Assembly: GCA_958442925.1 (NCBI GenBank)
Contig: CAUCIO010000008.1
Span: 1 to 30,470 of the forward strand
Origin: an uncultured Clostridium sp.
Lineage (GTDB): Bacteria; Bacillota; Clostridia; Lachnospirales; Lachnospiraceae
Length of the DNA: 30,470 nt
Direction: 5' to 3'
A program made the translations under genes and the position numbers. Within the stretch, counting starts at the first letter, position 1. Every line of letters starts with the position of its first letter. The notes under the pieces were generated by a model, which was given only the letters and a program-made list of their open reading frames with translations, ran no database searches and had not been told where the DNA came from. Below are positions 1 through 7,025 of this stretch, one piece after another.

Positions 1-391
1 CGGAACCTACACTCCCATCTGCCTGATTGTGCTGGGAAACCGCTCCGGCTTTCTGCTGTTAGCCCTGGTATGGGCCATTGCGGCAGCCGGAATTCTGATT
101 AACGCCTTCTGGATCAACTGTCCAAAGTGGTTTTCATCCCTGATCTATATTGGAATGGGGTGGGTATGTGTAACCGCTTTTCAGGAAATCATAAGTGCGC
201 TCCCTCCGGCGGCCTTCGGCTGGCTCTTAGCCGGCGGCATTATTTATACCGCCGGAGGCGTAATCTACGCCTTAAAGCTGCCTATTTTTAACTCCAGACA
301 TAAAAATTTTGGCTCCCATGAAATTTTCCACCTGTTTGTTATGGGCGGAAGTCTGTGCCATTATGTGGTAATGTATGGGTTTGTGGCATAG
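1..391 (+). CDS. Hemolysin III / PAQR-family membrane protein, 5'-truncated by window edge
   Basis: This is the C-terminal part of a hemolysin III-family (YqfA/PAQR-like) multi-pass membrane protein; the biochemical role of the family is poorly defined. The reading frame is already open at base 2, and the residues before the first possible internal start (GTYTPICLIVLG) fit the conserved interior of the family, so the gene begins outside the window and the GTG at 29 is not its start. About four hydrophobic segments are visible. The end carries the family's histidine pattern (SHEIFH, then LCHY in the last helix). It is the only plus-strand gene here and converges on larE: the two coding regions overlap tail to tail by 53 bases (339-391), leaving no room for a terminator between them. 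Confidence 0.85.
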   Translation, partial: GTYTPICLIVLGNRSGFLLLALVWAIAAAGILINAFWINCPKWFSSLIYIGMGWVCVTAFQEIISALPPAAFGWLLAGGIIYTAGGVIYALKLPIFNSRHKNFGSHEIFHLFVMGGSLCHYVVMYGFVA

Positions 392-1265
392 AAGCCTTCA
401 CCTTTACATCCATGCTTCCTGACCGGAAGCCCTCCAGATCCAGCGTAATATAGGTAAATCCCAGAGCTTTCAGCCTCTCTGTAATCTGCGCCCGCTTTTC
501 CAGAACTGCTGCAAACTGTTCTGCATCTGTCTCCAGCCTGGCTGTGTCCCCATGAATTCTCAGACGGACATTTCCGGGCTTTCCTTCTGAAAACAGCTCT
601 TCCTTTAAAAATTCCTCCCCTTCCTCTATCCGCTTTAAAAGATCGTAATCTAATCTGGCGCCATAGGGGAGTCTTGTGGCCATACAGGGAGCAGAGGGGC
701 GGGAAGCTGTGGAGATGCCATACTGTGCAGCCAGAGCTTTCACATCCTGTTTCGTAAGGCCGCAGGCTGCCAGCGGGCTTTTGACTCCCAGCTCTTTAAG
801 GGCCGCAAGGCCGGGCCGGTACTCCTTTAAATCGTCTGCATTAGTTCCGTCCAATATCACGGCGCATCCCTTCTGTGAGGCGAACTCCTGAAGCCGCAGG
901 AAAAGGCGGTGTTTGCACAGATAGCAGCGGTTGACAGGATTATTTCTCAGCTCCTCCTGTTCCAGCTCATTCACTGCAAGAATAATATGGGAGGCGTCCA
1001 TCTCCTCTGCTACTTTTTTTGCATTTTCCAGATCACAGGCAGGATGAAGCATCGTATCAAAGGTAACGGCCCACACTTTCGTCCCATGCCGTCTGGCGGC
1101 ATCGCAGGCCAGTTTTAAAAGAAGGCTGCTGTCCACGCCTCCGGAAAAGGCCAGGCAGACCGGTCCCTTTCCATACTCATCCATTACGGCTGCCAGCTGT
1201 GCTTCTTTCTCCCTTATCTTCTGTTCTTCCACACCTGTATTCTGCTGACTGATATTAAAATCCAT
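339..1265 (-). CDS. larE: LarE, ATP-dependent sulfur insertase of nickel-pincer cofactor synthesis
   Basis: LarE adenylates the carboxylates of pyridinium-3,5-biscarboxylate mononucleotide and converts them to thiocarboxylates; it is cytoplasmic. The 308-residue protein has the PP-loop ATP-pyrophosphatase motif SGGVDSS at residues 41-47, and TNADDLKEYRPG and CMATRLPYG are typical LarE stretches. Three cysteines stand out: C114 and C117 in RCYLCK, and C194 in APCMATR. The Lactiplantibacillus plantarum enzyme, as I recall it, lacks the CxxC pair and sacrifices the single cysteine at the C194 position; the three-cysteine type is associated with a [4Fe-4S] cluster. AGGAG lies 6 bases before the ATG. 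It is the last gene of the nickel/Lar operon, 16 bases after larC. The C-terminal tail beyond GFRSGSMD overlaps the convergent hemolysin-type gene. Confidence 0.93.
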   Translation of the reverse strand: MDFNISQQNTGVEEQKIREKEAQLAAVMDEYGKGPVCLAFSGGVDSSLLLKLACDAARRHGTKVWAVTFDTMLHPACDLENAKKVAEEMDASHIILAVNELEQEELRNNPVNRCYLCKHRLFLRLQEFASQKGCAVILDGTNADDLKEYRPGLAALKELGVKSPLAACGLTKQDVKALAAQYGISTASRPSAPCMATRLPYGARLDYDLLKRIEEGEEFLKEELFSEGKPGNVRLRIHGDTARLETDAEQFAAVLEKRAQITERLKALGFTYITLDLEGFRSGSMDVKVKASMPQTHTLPHNGTDFRP

Positions 1266-1281
1266 TTACTTCTCCTGACAT

Positions 1282-2688
1282 CTACCTTCTGTCACTGTAT
1301 TTTCCAGCCGCCTGCTCTGCCTGAGCTTTGGCCAGATGGTAGGCTTCTGAAAATCCCATTCCTGTTTCACGGCTGATACGGGCAATGCTCTCATACTCTG
1401 GATAAAAGCGCTCTTCTCCCTTAAACGAGCACACTTTTACAGATATCTTTCCCAGCGGCAGATCCATTAACTCTCCGCGGCGGCTTAAAATCGTCCGCTC
1501 GACTGGATAACGGCGGATTCCGATGGTAGTCGTATGGGCAAAGATAAGCCCCTCCATATCCTCAATCTGTTCCTGGCGGCAGAGCGTGTGAAGAATATAG
1601 GCCGGACGGCTTTTTTTCATCACAGCAGGCGTATACCACACATCGGCAGCTCCCTCTTCCATCAGACATTCCATCAGGAATCCGAGGGCCTCTCCACTGC
1701 AGTCATCCATGTTTGTCTCAATCACATACATGGCGTCCTTCTCCGGCTTCTCTGAAAATTCCATTCTGTTGTCTTCTGTTTCTGTCTTCTGTCCTTCTTC
1801 ATCCTCCGGCACCAGAATCATAGCCCGGAGAATATTGGCATTTTTAAAATCTTTGGTACCTGCTCCCACTCCGATTTTTTCAATGGTGTATCGCTCCGGC
1901 AGCTCCTTTTCTGTCCGCAAACATCCGGCGATAGCAGCTCCTGTAGGCGTCACCATCTCTCCCTCATTGTCTGTCAGACGAAGAGTCAGGCCGCAGGCTG
2001 CCGCAATTCCTGCTGTAGCCGGAACCGGAACCGGCATAATGCCGTGCTGGCATTTTACATATCCCCGTCCCTCAGACAGCGGAGAAACTGCCACCCGGCT
2101 GATTCCCAAATCCCGGATGCATACAGCCGTGCTGACAATATCCACAATCGAGTCTACTGCCCCTACCTCATGGAAATGCACCTGATCCACCGGAAGTCCG
2201 TGAGCCTTGGACTCTGCCTCTGCCACCAGGCGGAACATTTCCTTTGCCAGACGGCGCGTTTCTTCATCCTCCAGTTGGTCAATGATGTGATTGATATCAT
2301 GGATATTTCTGTGAACATGGGAATGGTGGTGATCATGGGTATGTTCGTGATCACCGTGGTGATGATCGTGGCCATGCTCGTGATCACCATGGTGATGTTC
2401 GTGGCCATGTTCGTGATCGCCGTGGTGGTGTTCATGGGTATGCTCGTGTTCACCATGGTGATGTTCGTGATCATGCTCGTGCTCTTCCAGATGCACATCA
2501 AAATCGTAGGCGTCAATGCCGCATTTCTGCGTCCGTCCAAAATGCAGATGGTATCCGCCGATTCCCAGCTTCTCAAGCTCTGCCATAAGGCGTTCCCGGC
2601 TGGCTCCCAGGTCCAAAAGCGCCCCTACTGTCATATCTCCGCTGATTCCTGAATAACACTCCAAATATAATATCTTTTCCTTCTCCAT
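1282..2688 (-). CDS. larC: LarC, nickel insertion protein (nickel-pincer nucleotide cyclometallase), single frame
   Basis: LarC inserts nickel into the dithiocarboxylate pyridinium mononucleotide in a CTP-dependent cyclometallation, the last step of cofactor synthesis. The 468 residues start with YLECYSGISGDMTVGALLDLG, typical of the family, and continue through FHEVGAVDSIVDI and TPTGAAI; the C-terminal domain begins around ETNMDD. Residues 66-126 are an extreme histidine tract (33 His in 61 residues) built from four 11-residue repeats. Such tracts are common nickel-storage or chaperone elements in nickel proteins. In L. plantarum larC is read as larC1/larC2 through a programmed frameshift; here both parts lie in one uninterrupted frame joined by an acidic linker (PEDEEGQKTETED). 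An AAAGGA site precedes the ATG. It sits between larB and larE. Confidence 0.93.
   Translation of the reverse strand: MEKEKILYLECYSGISGDMTVGALLDLGASRERLMAELEKLGIGGYHLHFGRTQKCGIDAYDFDVHLEEHEHDHEHHHGEHEHTHEHHHGDHEHGHEHHHGDHEHGHDHHHGDHEHTHDHHHSHVHRNIHDINHIIDQLEDEETRRLAKEMFRLVAEAESKAHGLPVDQVHFHEVGAVDSIVDIVSTAVCIRDLGISRVAVSPLSEGRGYVKCQHGIMPVPVPATAGIAAACGLTLRLTDNEGEMVTPTGAAIAGCLRTEKELPERYTIEKIGVGAGTKDFKNANILRAMILVPEDEEGQKTETEDNRMEFSEKPEKDAMYVIETNMDDCSGEALGFLMECLMEEGAADVWYTPAVMKKSRPAYILHTLCRQEQIEDMEGLIFAHTTTIGIRRYPVERTILSRRGELMDLPLGKISVKVCSFKGEERFYPEYESIARISRETGMGFSEAYHLAKAQAEQAAGKYSDRR
2311..2493 (-). repeat. 33-bp tandem repeat encoding the LarC His-rich tract
   Basis: This in-frame tandem repeat inside larC encodes units of the form EHHHGDHEHGH. 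Four full 11-codon units and partial flanking ones are visible, alternating E/D before HHH and G/T before the last His. Units vary by synonymous and conservative substitutions, so the array is not a recent perfect expansion. Tandem arrays like this can change copy number by slippage without breaking the frame. It is coding, not CRISPR. Confidence 0.85.
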
Positions 2689-2728
2689 CGTTTTTTCCTT
2701 TCTCTCTTTTTTCTATCGGATAGTTCTG

Positions 2729-3517
2729 TCAGCCGTCCTGTTCCTTTTCTGCCTTTCCTGGTTCTGACCTTTGTTCTGCCAGACGGTTAATCTGGGCAGC
2801 CAGATATCCGGCCCCATAGCCATTATCAATGTTGACTGATGCAATTCCATTGGCGCAGGAGTTAAGCATAGTCAGCAGGGCGGACAGGCCGTGAAAGCTG
2901 GCCCCATAGCCTACAGAAGTAGGTACGGCAATCACCGGATGCTCTACCAGCCCTGCAATCACGGTTCCCAGGGCTCCCTCCATTCCAGCCACAGCTATCA
3001 CACAGTTTGCCTTTCCAATCCGCTCTCTCTGGGCCAGCAGACGGTGGATTCCAGCCACTCCCACATCATAAATCCGCTCTACATGGCAGCCAAAAAATTC
3101 TGCCGTTCTGGCGGCCTCTTCAGCCACCGGAATGTCTGCGGTTCCTCCTGTGCAGACAGCTACGCACCCTGCCGGTTCTCTCCTGTTCTCCGGCCTGACG
3201 GCAGACAGAATTCTGGATATGGGATCGTATTCGATCTGCGGAACAGCCTGCTTCACCAGCTCATACTGCTCCTTTGAAGCCCGCGTGCCAAGTACCTCCC
3301 CGTTTTCCTGGTACAGGGTCTTAAATATCTCTGCCAGAAACGCGTCCGGCTTGCCCTGGCAGAATACCGTCTCCGGAAACCCGGATCTCAGTTTCCTGTG
3401 TAAGTCAAGCTTCGCATATCCCAGATCTTCATAGGGCAGATTTTTAAGCTGTTTTTCTGCCTCCTCCACCGACAGGGCGCCGTCCCGCACCTGATGAAGC
3501 ATTTCCTTTATATCCAT
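2729..3517 (-). CDS. larB: LarB, pyridinium-3,5-biscarboxylic acid mononucleotide synthase
   Basis: LarB carboxylates and hydrolyses nicotinic acid adenine dinucleotide to pyridinium-3,5-biscarboxylate mononucleotide, the first committed step to the nickel-pincer cofactor. The 262-residue protein has a small N-terminal helical region and a C-terminal PurE-like (AIR carboxylase-like) domain, with CTGGTADIPVAEEA, VAGMEGALGTVIAGL and PTSVGYGASFHGL as recognisable family stretches. I placed the start at the second in-frame ATG (3517): GGAGG is 7 bases before it but only 1 base before the upstream ATG at 3523. It is the first lar gene, 37 bases after the second transporter ATPase gene and 40 bases before larC. 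Confidence 0.92.
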   Translation of the reverse strand: MDIKEMLHQVRDGALSVEEAEKQLKNLPYEDLGYAKLDLHRKLRSGFPETVFCQGKPDAFLAEIFKTLYQENGEVLGTRASKEQYELVKQAVPQIEYDPISRILSAVRPENRREPAGCVAVCTGGTADIPVAEEAARTAEFFGCHVERIYDVGVAGIHRLLAQRERIGKANCVIAVAGMEGALGTVIAGLVEHPVIAVPTSVGYGASFHGLSALLTMLNSCANGIASVNIDNGYGAGYLAAQINRLAEQRSEPGKAEKEQDG

Positions 3518-3554
3518 GTGCATTCCTCCATGTGTTTTCTTGGCTTCTCTCTGT

Positions 3555-4154
3555 CTATAATCCTACCACCCGGCAGCACACTTCCTCAAGCAGTTTTTCT
3601 GAGTGGCTGACCGCAATGAGACCGATATCTCTCCTCTCCAGCTCCTCCAGAAGAAACAGCCAGATTTCCTTCTGGGAGGCCAGATCAAGCATGGCAGTAA
3701 TTTCGTCTGCCAGCAGAAACCTGGTCTTCTCCCCCAGCGCTCTGGCAATGCAGAACCTCTGAAGCTCTCCTCCGGACAGCTCCTCTGGATAACGCGACAG
3801 CCATTCCTCCCGAATCCCCAGGTGTTCTGTCATCTCTCCCGGCGAAATTCCTCCCTCGCGGAGCACTTCCTTCATCTTCCATCTGGGATTTACTGACTGC
3901 TCCGGGTGCTGGAAAATCATCTGAACCGGACACATTCCCCCAAATGACTCCAGGGGAACGCCGTCAAGGGTTACGCTTCCTCTCTCCGGCTTCTCATAGC
4001 CAGCAAGAATTTTGCAGAGCGTGGTTTTTCCAAACCCGCTTCTGGCCATAAGGCCCAGCCGCTCCCCGCTGTTTACCTCAATGGAACAGTCTGTTAAAAT
4101 CTGTCTGCCCCCCTTCTCATAGCGAAAGGAGATTCCTTCTGCTTTAAGCTTCAT
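3555..4154 (-). CDS. Short ABC transporter ATPase, NikE-like, of the nickel/Lar operon
   Basis: This is the second ATP-binding subunit of the nickel/peptide-type importer encoded upstream. The chosen start, ATG at 4154 (MKLKAEG), has AGGAGG about 7 bases ahead and overlaps the preceding ATPase gene by 11 bases; a frame extension to 4226 lies wholly inside that gene and is rejected. The product is 199 residues, short for NikE/DppF (about 250-330), and ends soon after the H-loop (AVSHSE) without an oligopeptide-type C-terminal region. The signature LSGGELQR and Walker B LLADE are intact. The Walker A reads ARSGFGKTT, with alanine at the first glycine of GxxxxGK[ST]. Specificity cannot be read from an ATPase; nickel is inferred from the lar neighbours. 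Confidence 0.85.
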   Translation of the reverse strand: MKLKAEGISFRYEKGGRQILTDCSIEVNSGERLGLMARSGFGKTTLCKILAGYEKPERGSVTLDGVPLESFGGMCPVQMIFQHPEQSVNPRWKMKEVLREGGISPGEMTEHLGIREEWLSRYPEELSGGELQRFCIARALGEKTRFLLADEITAMLDLASQKEIWLFLLEELERRDIGLIAVSHSEKLLEEVCCRVVGL

Positions 4155-4983
4155 GCTTTTTCCTCCTGGTCTCCTCTTTCCAGGGCTTTCCCCTGCCTGG
4201 AACTGCATCAAACAGGCTCCTGGCATAAGGATGGACTGGAGGCGCAGTAAGCCTCCCTGAAGGTTTCCCCTCCCTGTTCTTCTCCATCTGCAGTTCCTCT
4301 GCCACAGCTCCCTCGTAAAAAATCAAAATTCTGTCAGCCGTCTGCAGGGCCAGCTCTAAATCATGAGTAATGACAAATACCCCCACTCCCTGATCCGCCA
4401 TTTCCCGAAAATGTCCCATCACCTGGAGAGCTGCCCTTTCGTCAAGGCCGGGAGTCGGCTCATCAGCAATGACTAAATCAGGCTGTTCCATCATAGCTCC
4501 GGCTGTCAGAACCCGCCGCGCCATTCCCCCTGACAGTTCAAATGGGTAACAGTCTGCTGTCTTTGGCGGAAGGCTGTACCGCTCCAGCAGCTCCTCCATA
4601 CGCTGGAAGGCAGACAGAGTATTGTCTCCTTTTCTGATCTGCTTTCCCGCCTTCATCAGAGGATCCAGACCATTGACGCCCTGGGGGATCAGAGCAATTT
4701 CTCTGCCTCGAAGAAACGCAAGCATTTCTTCTGTCAGCTCCTGTCCCTTAAACTCAATGATTCCCTCTGCCTCGGCACGATTGGGGAGAATTCCCATGAT
4801 TACCTGGGCCAGCAGACTTTTTCCCGAACCGCTGGCCCCTGCCAGAACCGTAACTTCTCCCGCAGATACCTGAAGGCTCAGATTCCGGATGGGATGAACC
4901 CACCGCCTTTTAAATCCCCTTTCCTCCTGAAAAGAAACTGAAAGGTTTTTAACCGCCAGAAGCGGTTCCTGTCTTTCGTCCAT
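4144..4983 (-). CDS. ABC transporter ATPase, NikD/DppD-like, of the nickel/Lar operon
   Basis: This is the first ATP-binding subunit of a nickel/peptide-type ABC importer, acting at the inner face of the membrane to drive the fused permease. The 279 residues contain Walker A GASGSGKS, Q-loop LIPQGVNGLDP, signature LSGGMARR, Walker B VIADEPTPGLD and H-loop ITHDLE. The C-terminus has the PVHPYARSLFDAVPG element typical of oligopeptide/nickel-type ATPases. All catalytic motifs are intact, so this subunit is probably the competent partner of the shorter, slightly degenerate second ATPase. It starts 53 bases after the permease gene and overlaps the next gene by 11 bases. Confidence 0.9.
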   Translation of the reverse strand: MDERQEPLLAVKNLSVSFQEERGFKRRWVHPIRNLSLQVSAGEVTVLAGASGSGKSLLAQVIMGILPNRAEAEGIIEFKGQELTEEMLAFLRGREIALIPQGVNGLDPLMKAGKQIRKGDNTLSAFQRMEELLERYSLPPKTADCYPFELSGGMARRVLTAGAMMEQPDLVIADEPTPGLDERAALQVMGHFREMADQGVGVFVITHDLELALQTADRILIFYEGAVAEELQMEKNREGKPSGRLTAPPVHPYARSLFDAVPGRGKPWKEETRRKKHEA

Positions 4984-5036
4984 CTTTCTTTTATCCTCTT
5001 CTGTTTATTATGCTTCTCTTTCCTGGCAGGCAGAGC

Positions 5037-7004
5037 CTACCGCCAGCCCCGGCTGTTTCTGCTCCACTGTCTTCCAATCCCTTCAAACAGCAGAACCACT
5101 CCTGTCAGGGCCAGACCTGGGAAGAGCGCCAGCCACCATTTTCCCGTGATCAGGTATCTCATACTTTCCGATAAAATCATACCCACAGACGGTTCCTCAG
5201 GCGAAAGTCCAAAGCCTAAGAAGGTGATGCTGGCCTCATGAAGAACAGCGTGGGGAAATGTCAGAATAAATCCTGTAACAAACTGAGAGGCAAGCTGAGG
5301 AATCATATGCTTTCTTATGATCTGCAACCGGGACATTCCCAGTCTGGCTGAAATCTTTACATACTGACTTTCCCGAATCTGCAGTGCCTCCGCCCGTATC
5401 AGCCTGGCTAAAGACGGCCAGTGAGTCAGTGCAATTCCTGCCGTGACACCGACAAAGCCTTTTCCGCAGGCGTAAGAAATGAGAATCAGCAAAAGCATAT
5501 GGGGAATTCCCATAATCATGTCGATCAGGCCGGAAACCACCCGATCCGCCTGTTTCCCTACAGCGGATACTGTTCCCAGGACAAAGGCCGTCAGTGTACT
5601 GAAAAAGGCCGTTAAAAGGCCCAGCCTGATGCTCATGGACAGACCTGCCAGTGTTCTGGCAAACATATCCCTGCCAAGCCAGTCTGTTCCGAATGGAAAT
5701 CCAGCCTGTGGAGGCAGGTTCTTCCTGGAAAAGTCTGCCGTTCCTGCCTGCTCTGCGAAAAATACTCCCGCCGCTGTAATGATAATCAAAACAGCAGCTG
5801 AAACCAGAATTTTCTCCATGGATCTGGCTGTTTTGACAGTCCCTGGCTTATGTTTCTTCTTTCTTCTCTGGTATTTCCTACACAGATAGCTGAGCTCCTG
5901 CTTTTCTTTCTTCTTTTCTCCGTTATCCTGGTATTCTCTGTTCTTTCTCCTGCCTGTCCCGTCGTTTCGGATATTTTTCCACCTCTGTTTTTCCTCTTTT
6001 CTGGCTTTTTTTCTCTTTCCGGTTCTAAGACCGCCCAGACGTGGATCTACTGCCTGATACAGCAGATCTGCTGTCAGATTCCCGGCGAAGACGATAGCCG
6101 CGCTGATCAGGGTAATTCCAAGGAGCAGAGGCACATCGCTTCCAAGACCTGCCGCCACAGCGGCCTGTCCCAGTCCAGGATAGGAAAATACCTGCTCCAC
6201 CAGCACAGAACCTCCAAAAATTTCACTGATAGAGGCAAACTGCAGAGTAATAGCCGGAAGAAGAACATTTCTCAGACCATGTCTCACCACGATCTGAAAT
6301 TTTCTCTCCCCTCTAGCTCTGGCATAGAGGACATACGGACTTTCCATAATTTCCGCCATCTTCGCCCTGGTGTGAAGGGCAATACCTGAAATTCCTGTCA
6401 GGCTCAGAGTCAGCGCCGGAAGAAATGCATGGGAAATCCGGTCGGCTATCGTTACTTCGGCCGCTTCCATTCCAATGGGAACGCCCAGACCAATGGGAAA
6501 CAGCCCCAGATGGACAGAAAAAATCAAAAGCAGCACCAGGCCAATCCAGAAGGCGGGGGTACTGGCCGTCACCATACAGTATCCTGTAATCAGCCTGTCC
6601 GGCCATCTTCCCCTGAACACGCCGGCCAGAATTCCAAGGAGCAGTCCAAGTCCTCCAGACAGCACCCAGGCAGATACCATAAGCCAGAGAGAGCTTAAAA
6701 AACGCTCTCCCACTACCTGGGCTACAGGCCTCCGGTAGAGGAGAGAGGTTCCCAGATCTCCTGACAGAATATTGGAAAACCATGAAGCGAAGCGTTTCAG
6801 GGCAGGTGTCCCTACTCCCCAGTATTCCTTAAGCTCCTCTACCTGTTCCTGGCTCATGGCTCCCAGAGCGGCCTGTCCCACATTACTTTGAAGGGGATCC
6901 ACAGGAGAAAGGGAAATCAGAAAAAAGGAGGCTGCACTGACAAGCATCAGCAGAAAAAGCATACGGAGACTTTTTCTTATCATCCAGCCAGCTGTGTGTT
7001 TCAT
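5037..7004 (-). CDS. Fused NikB-NikC-like ABC importer permease
   Basis: Both membrane subunits of a nickel/peptide-type importer lie in one 655-residue chain. Residues about 1-325 resemble NikB/DppB: an N-terminal helix, then SGDLGTSLLYRRPV, an EAA loop (YARARGERKFQIVVRHGLRN) and the ending VDPRLGG. Residues about 398-655 resemble NikC/DppC: FPFGTDWLGRDMFAR, then an EAA-like loop (ARLGMSRLQIIRKHMIPQ) and ITFLGFGLSPEEPSVG. Between them is a linker of about 70 residues dominated by K, R and E. The frame is open throughout, and the internal ATG at 5819, at the start of the NikC-like part, has no ribosome site, so a true fusion is more likely than two genes read together. AAGGAG precedes the start. 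Nickel is inferred from context; peptides or another metal are possible. Confidence 0.88.
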   Translation of the reverse strand: MKHTAGWMIRKSLRMLFLLMLVSAASFFLISLSPVDPLQSNVGQAALGAMSQEQVEELKEYWGVGTPALKRFASWFSNILSGDLGTSLLYRRPVAQVVGERFLSSLWLMVSAWVLSGGLGLLLGILAGVFRGRWPDRLITGYCMVTASTPAFWIGLVLLLIFSVHLGLFPIGLGVPIGMEAAEVTIADRISHAFLPALTLSLTGISGIALHTRAKMAEIMESPYVLYARARGERKFQIVVRHGLRNVLLPAITLQFASISEIFGGSVLVEQVFSYPGLGQAAVAAGLGSDVPLLLGITLISAAIVFAGNLTADLLYQAVDPRLGGLRTGKRKKARKEEKQRWKNIRNDGTGRRKNREYQDNGEKKKEKQELSYLCRKYQRRKKKHKPGTVKTARSMEKILVSAAVLIIITAAGVFFAEQAGTADFSRKNLPPQAGFPFGTDWLGRDMFARTLAGLSMSIRLGLLTAFFSTLTAFVLGTVSAVGKQADRVVSGLIDMIMGIPHMLLLILISYACGKGFVGVTAGIALTHWPSLARLIRAEALQIRESQYVKISARLGMSRLQIIRKHMIPQLASQFVTGFILTFPHAVLHEASITFLGFGLSPEEPSVGMILSESMRYLITGKWWLALFPGLALTGVVLLFEGIGRQWSRNSRGWR

Positions 7005-7025
7005 CGCTCAGTTCTCCTTCTTTTC

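Noticed and set aside
1700..1800. Possible programmed frameshift in larC as in L. plantarum
   Set aside because: The N- and C-terminal LarC parts are already in the same open frame across this region, so no frameshift is needed.
2311..2493. Repeat array resembling a short CRISPR or satellite
   Set aside because: The 33-bp units are contiguous without spacers and encode the LarC His tract in frame.
5037..5819. Separate NikC-type gene starting at the internal ATG 5819
   Set aside because: No ribosome site before it and the upstream frame is continuous, so a fused protein is the simpler reading.
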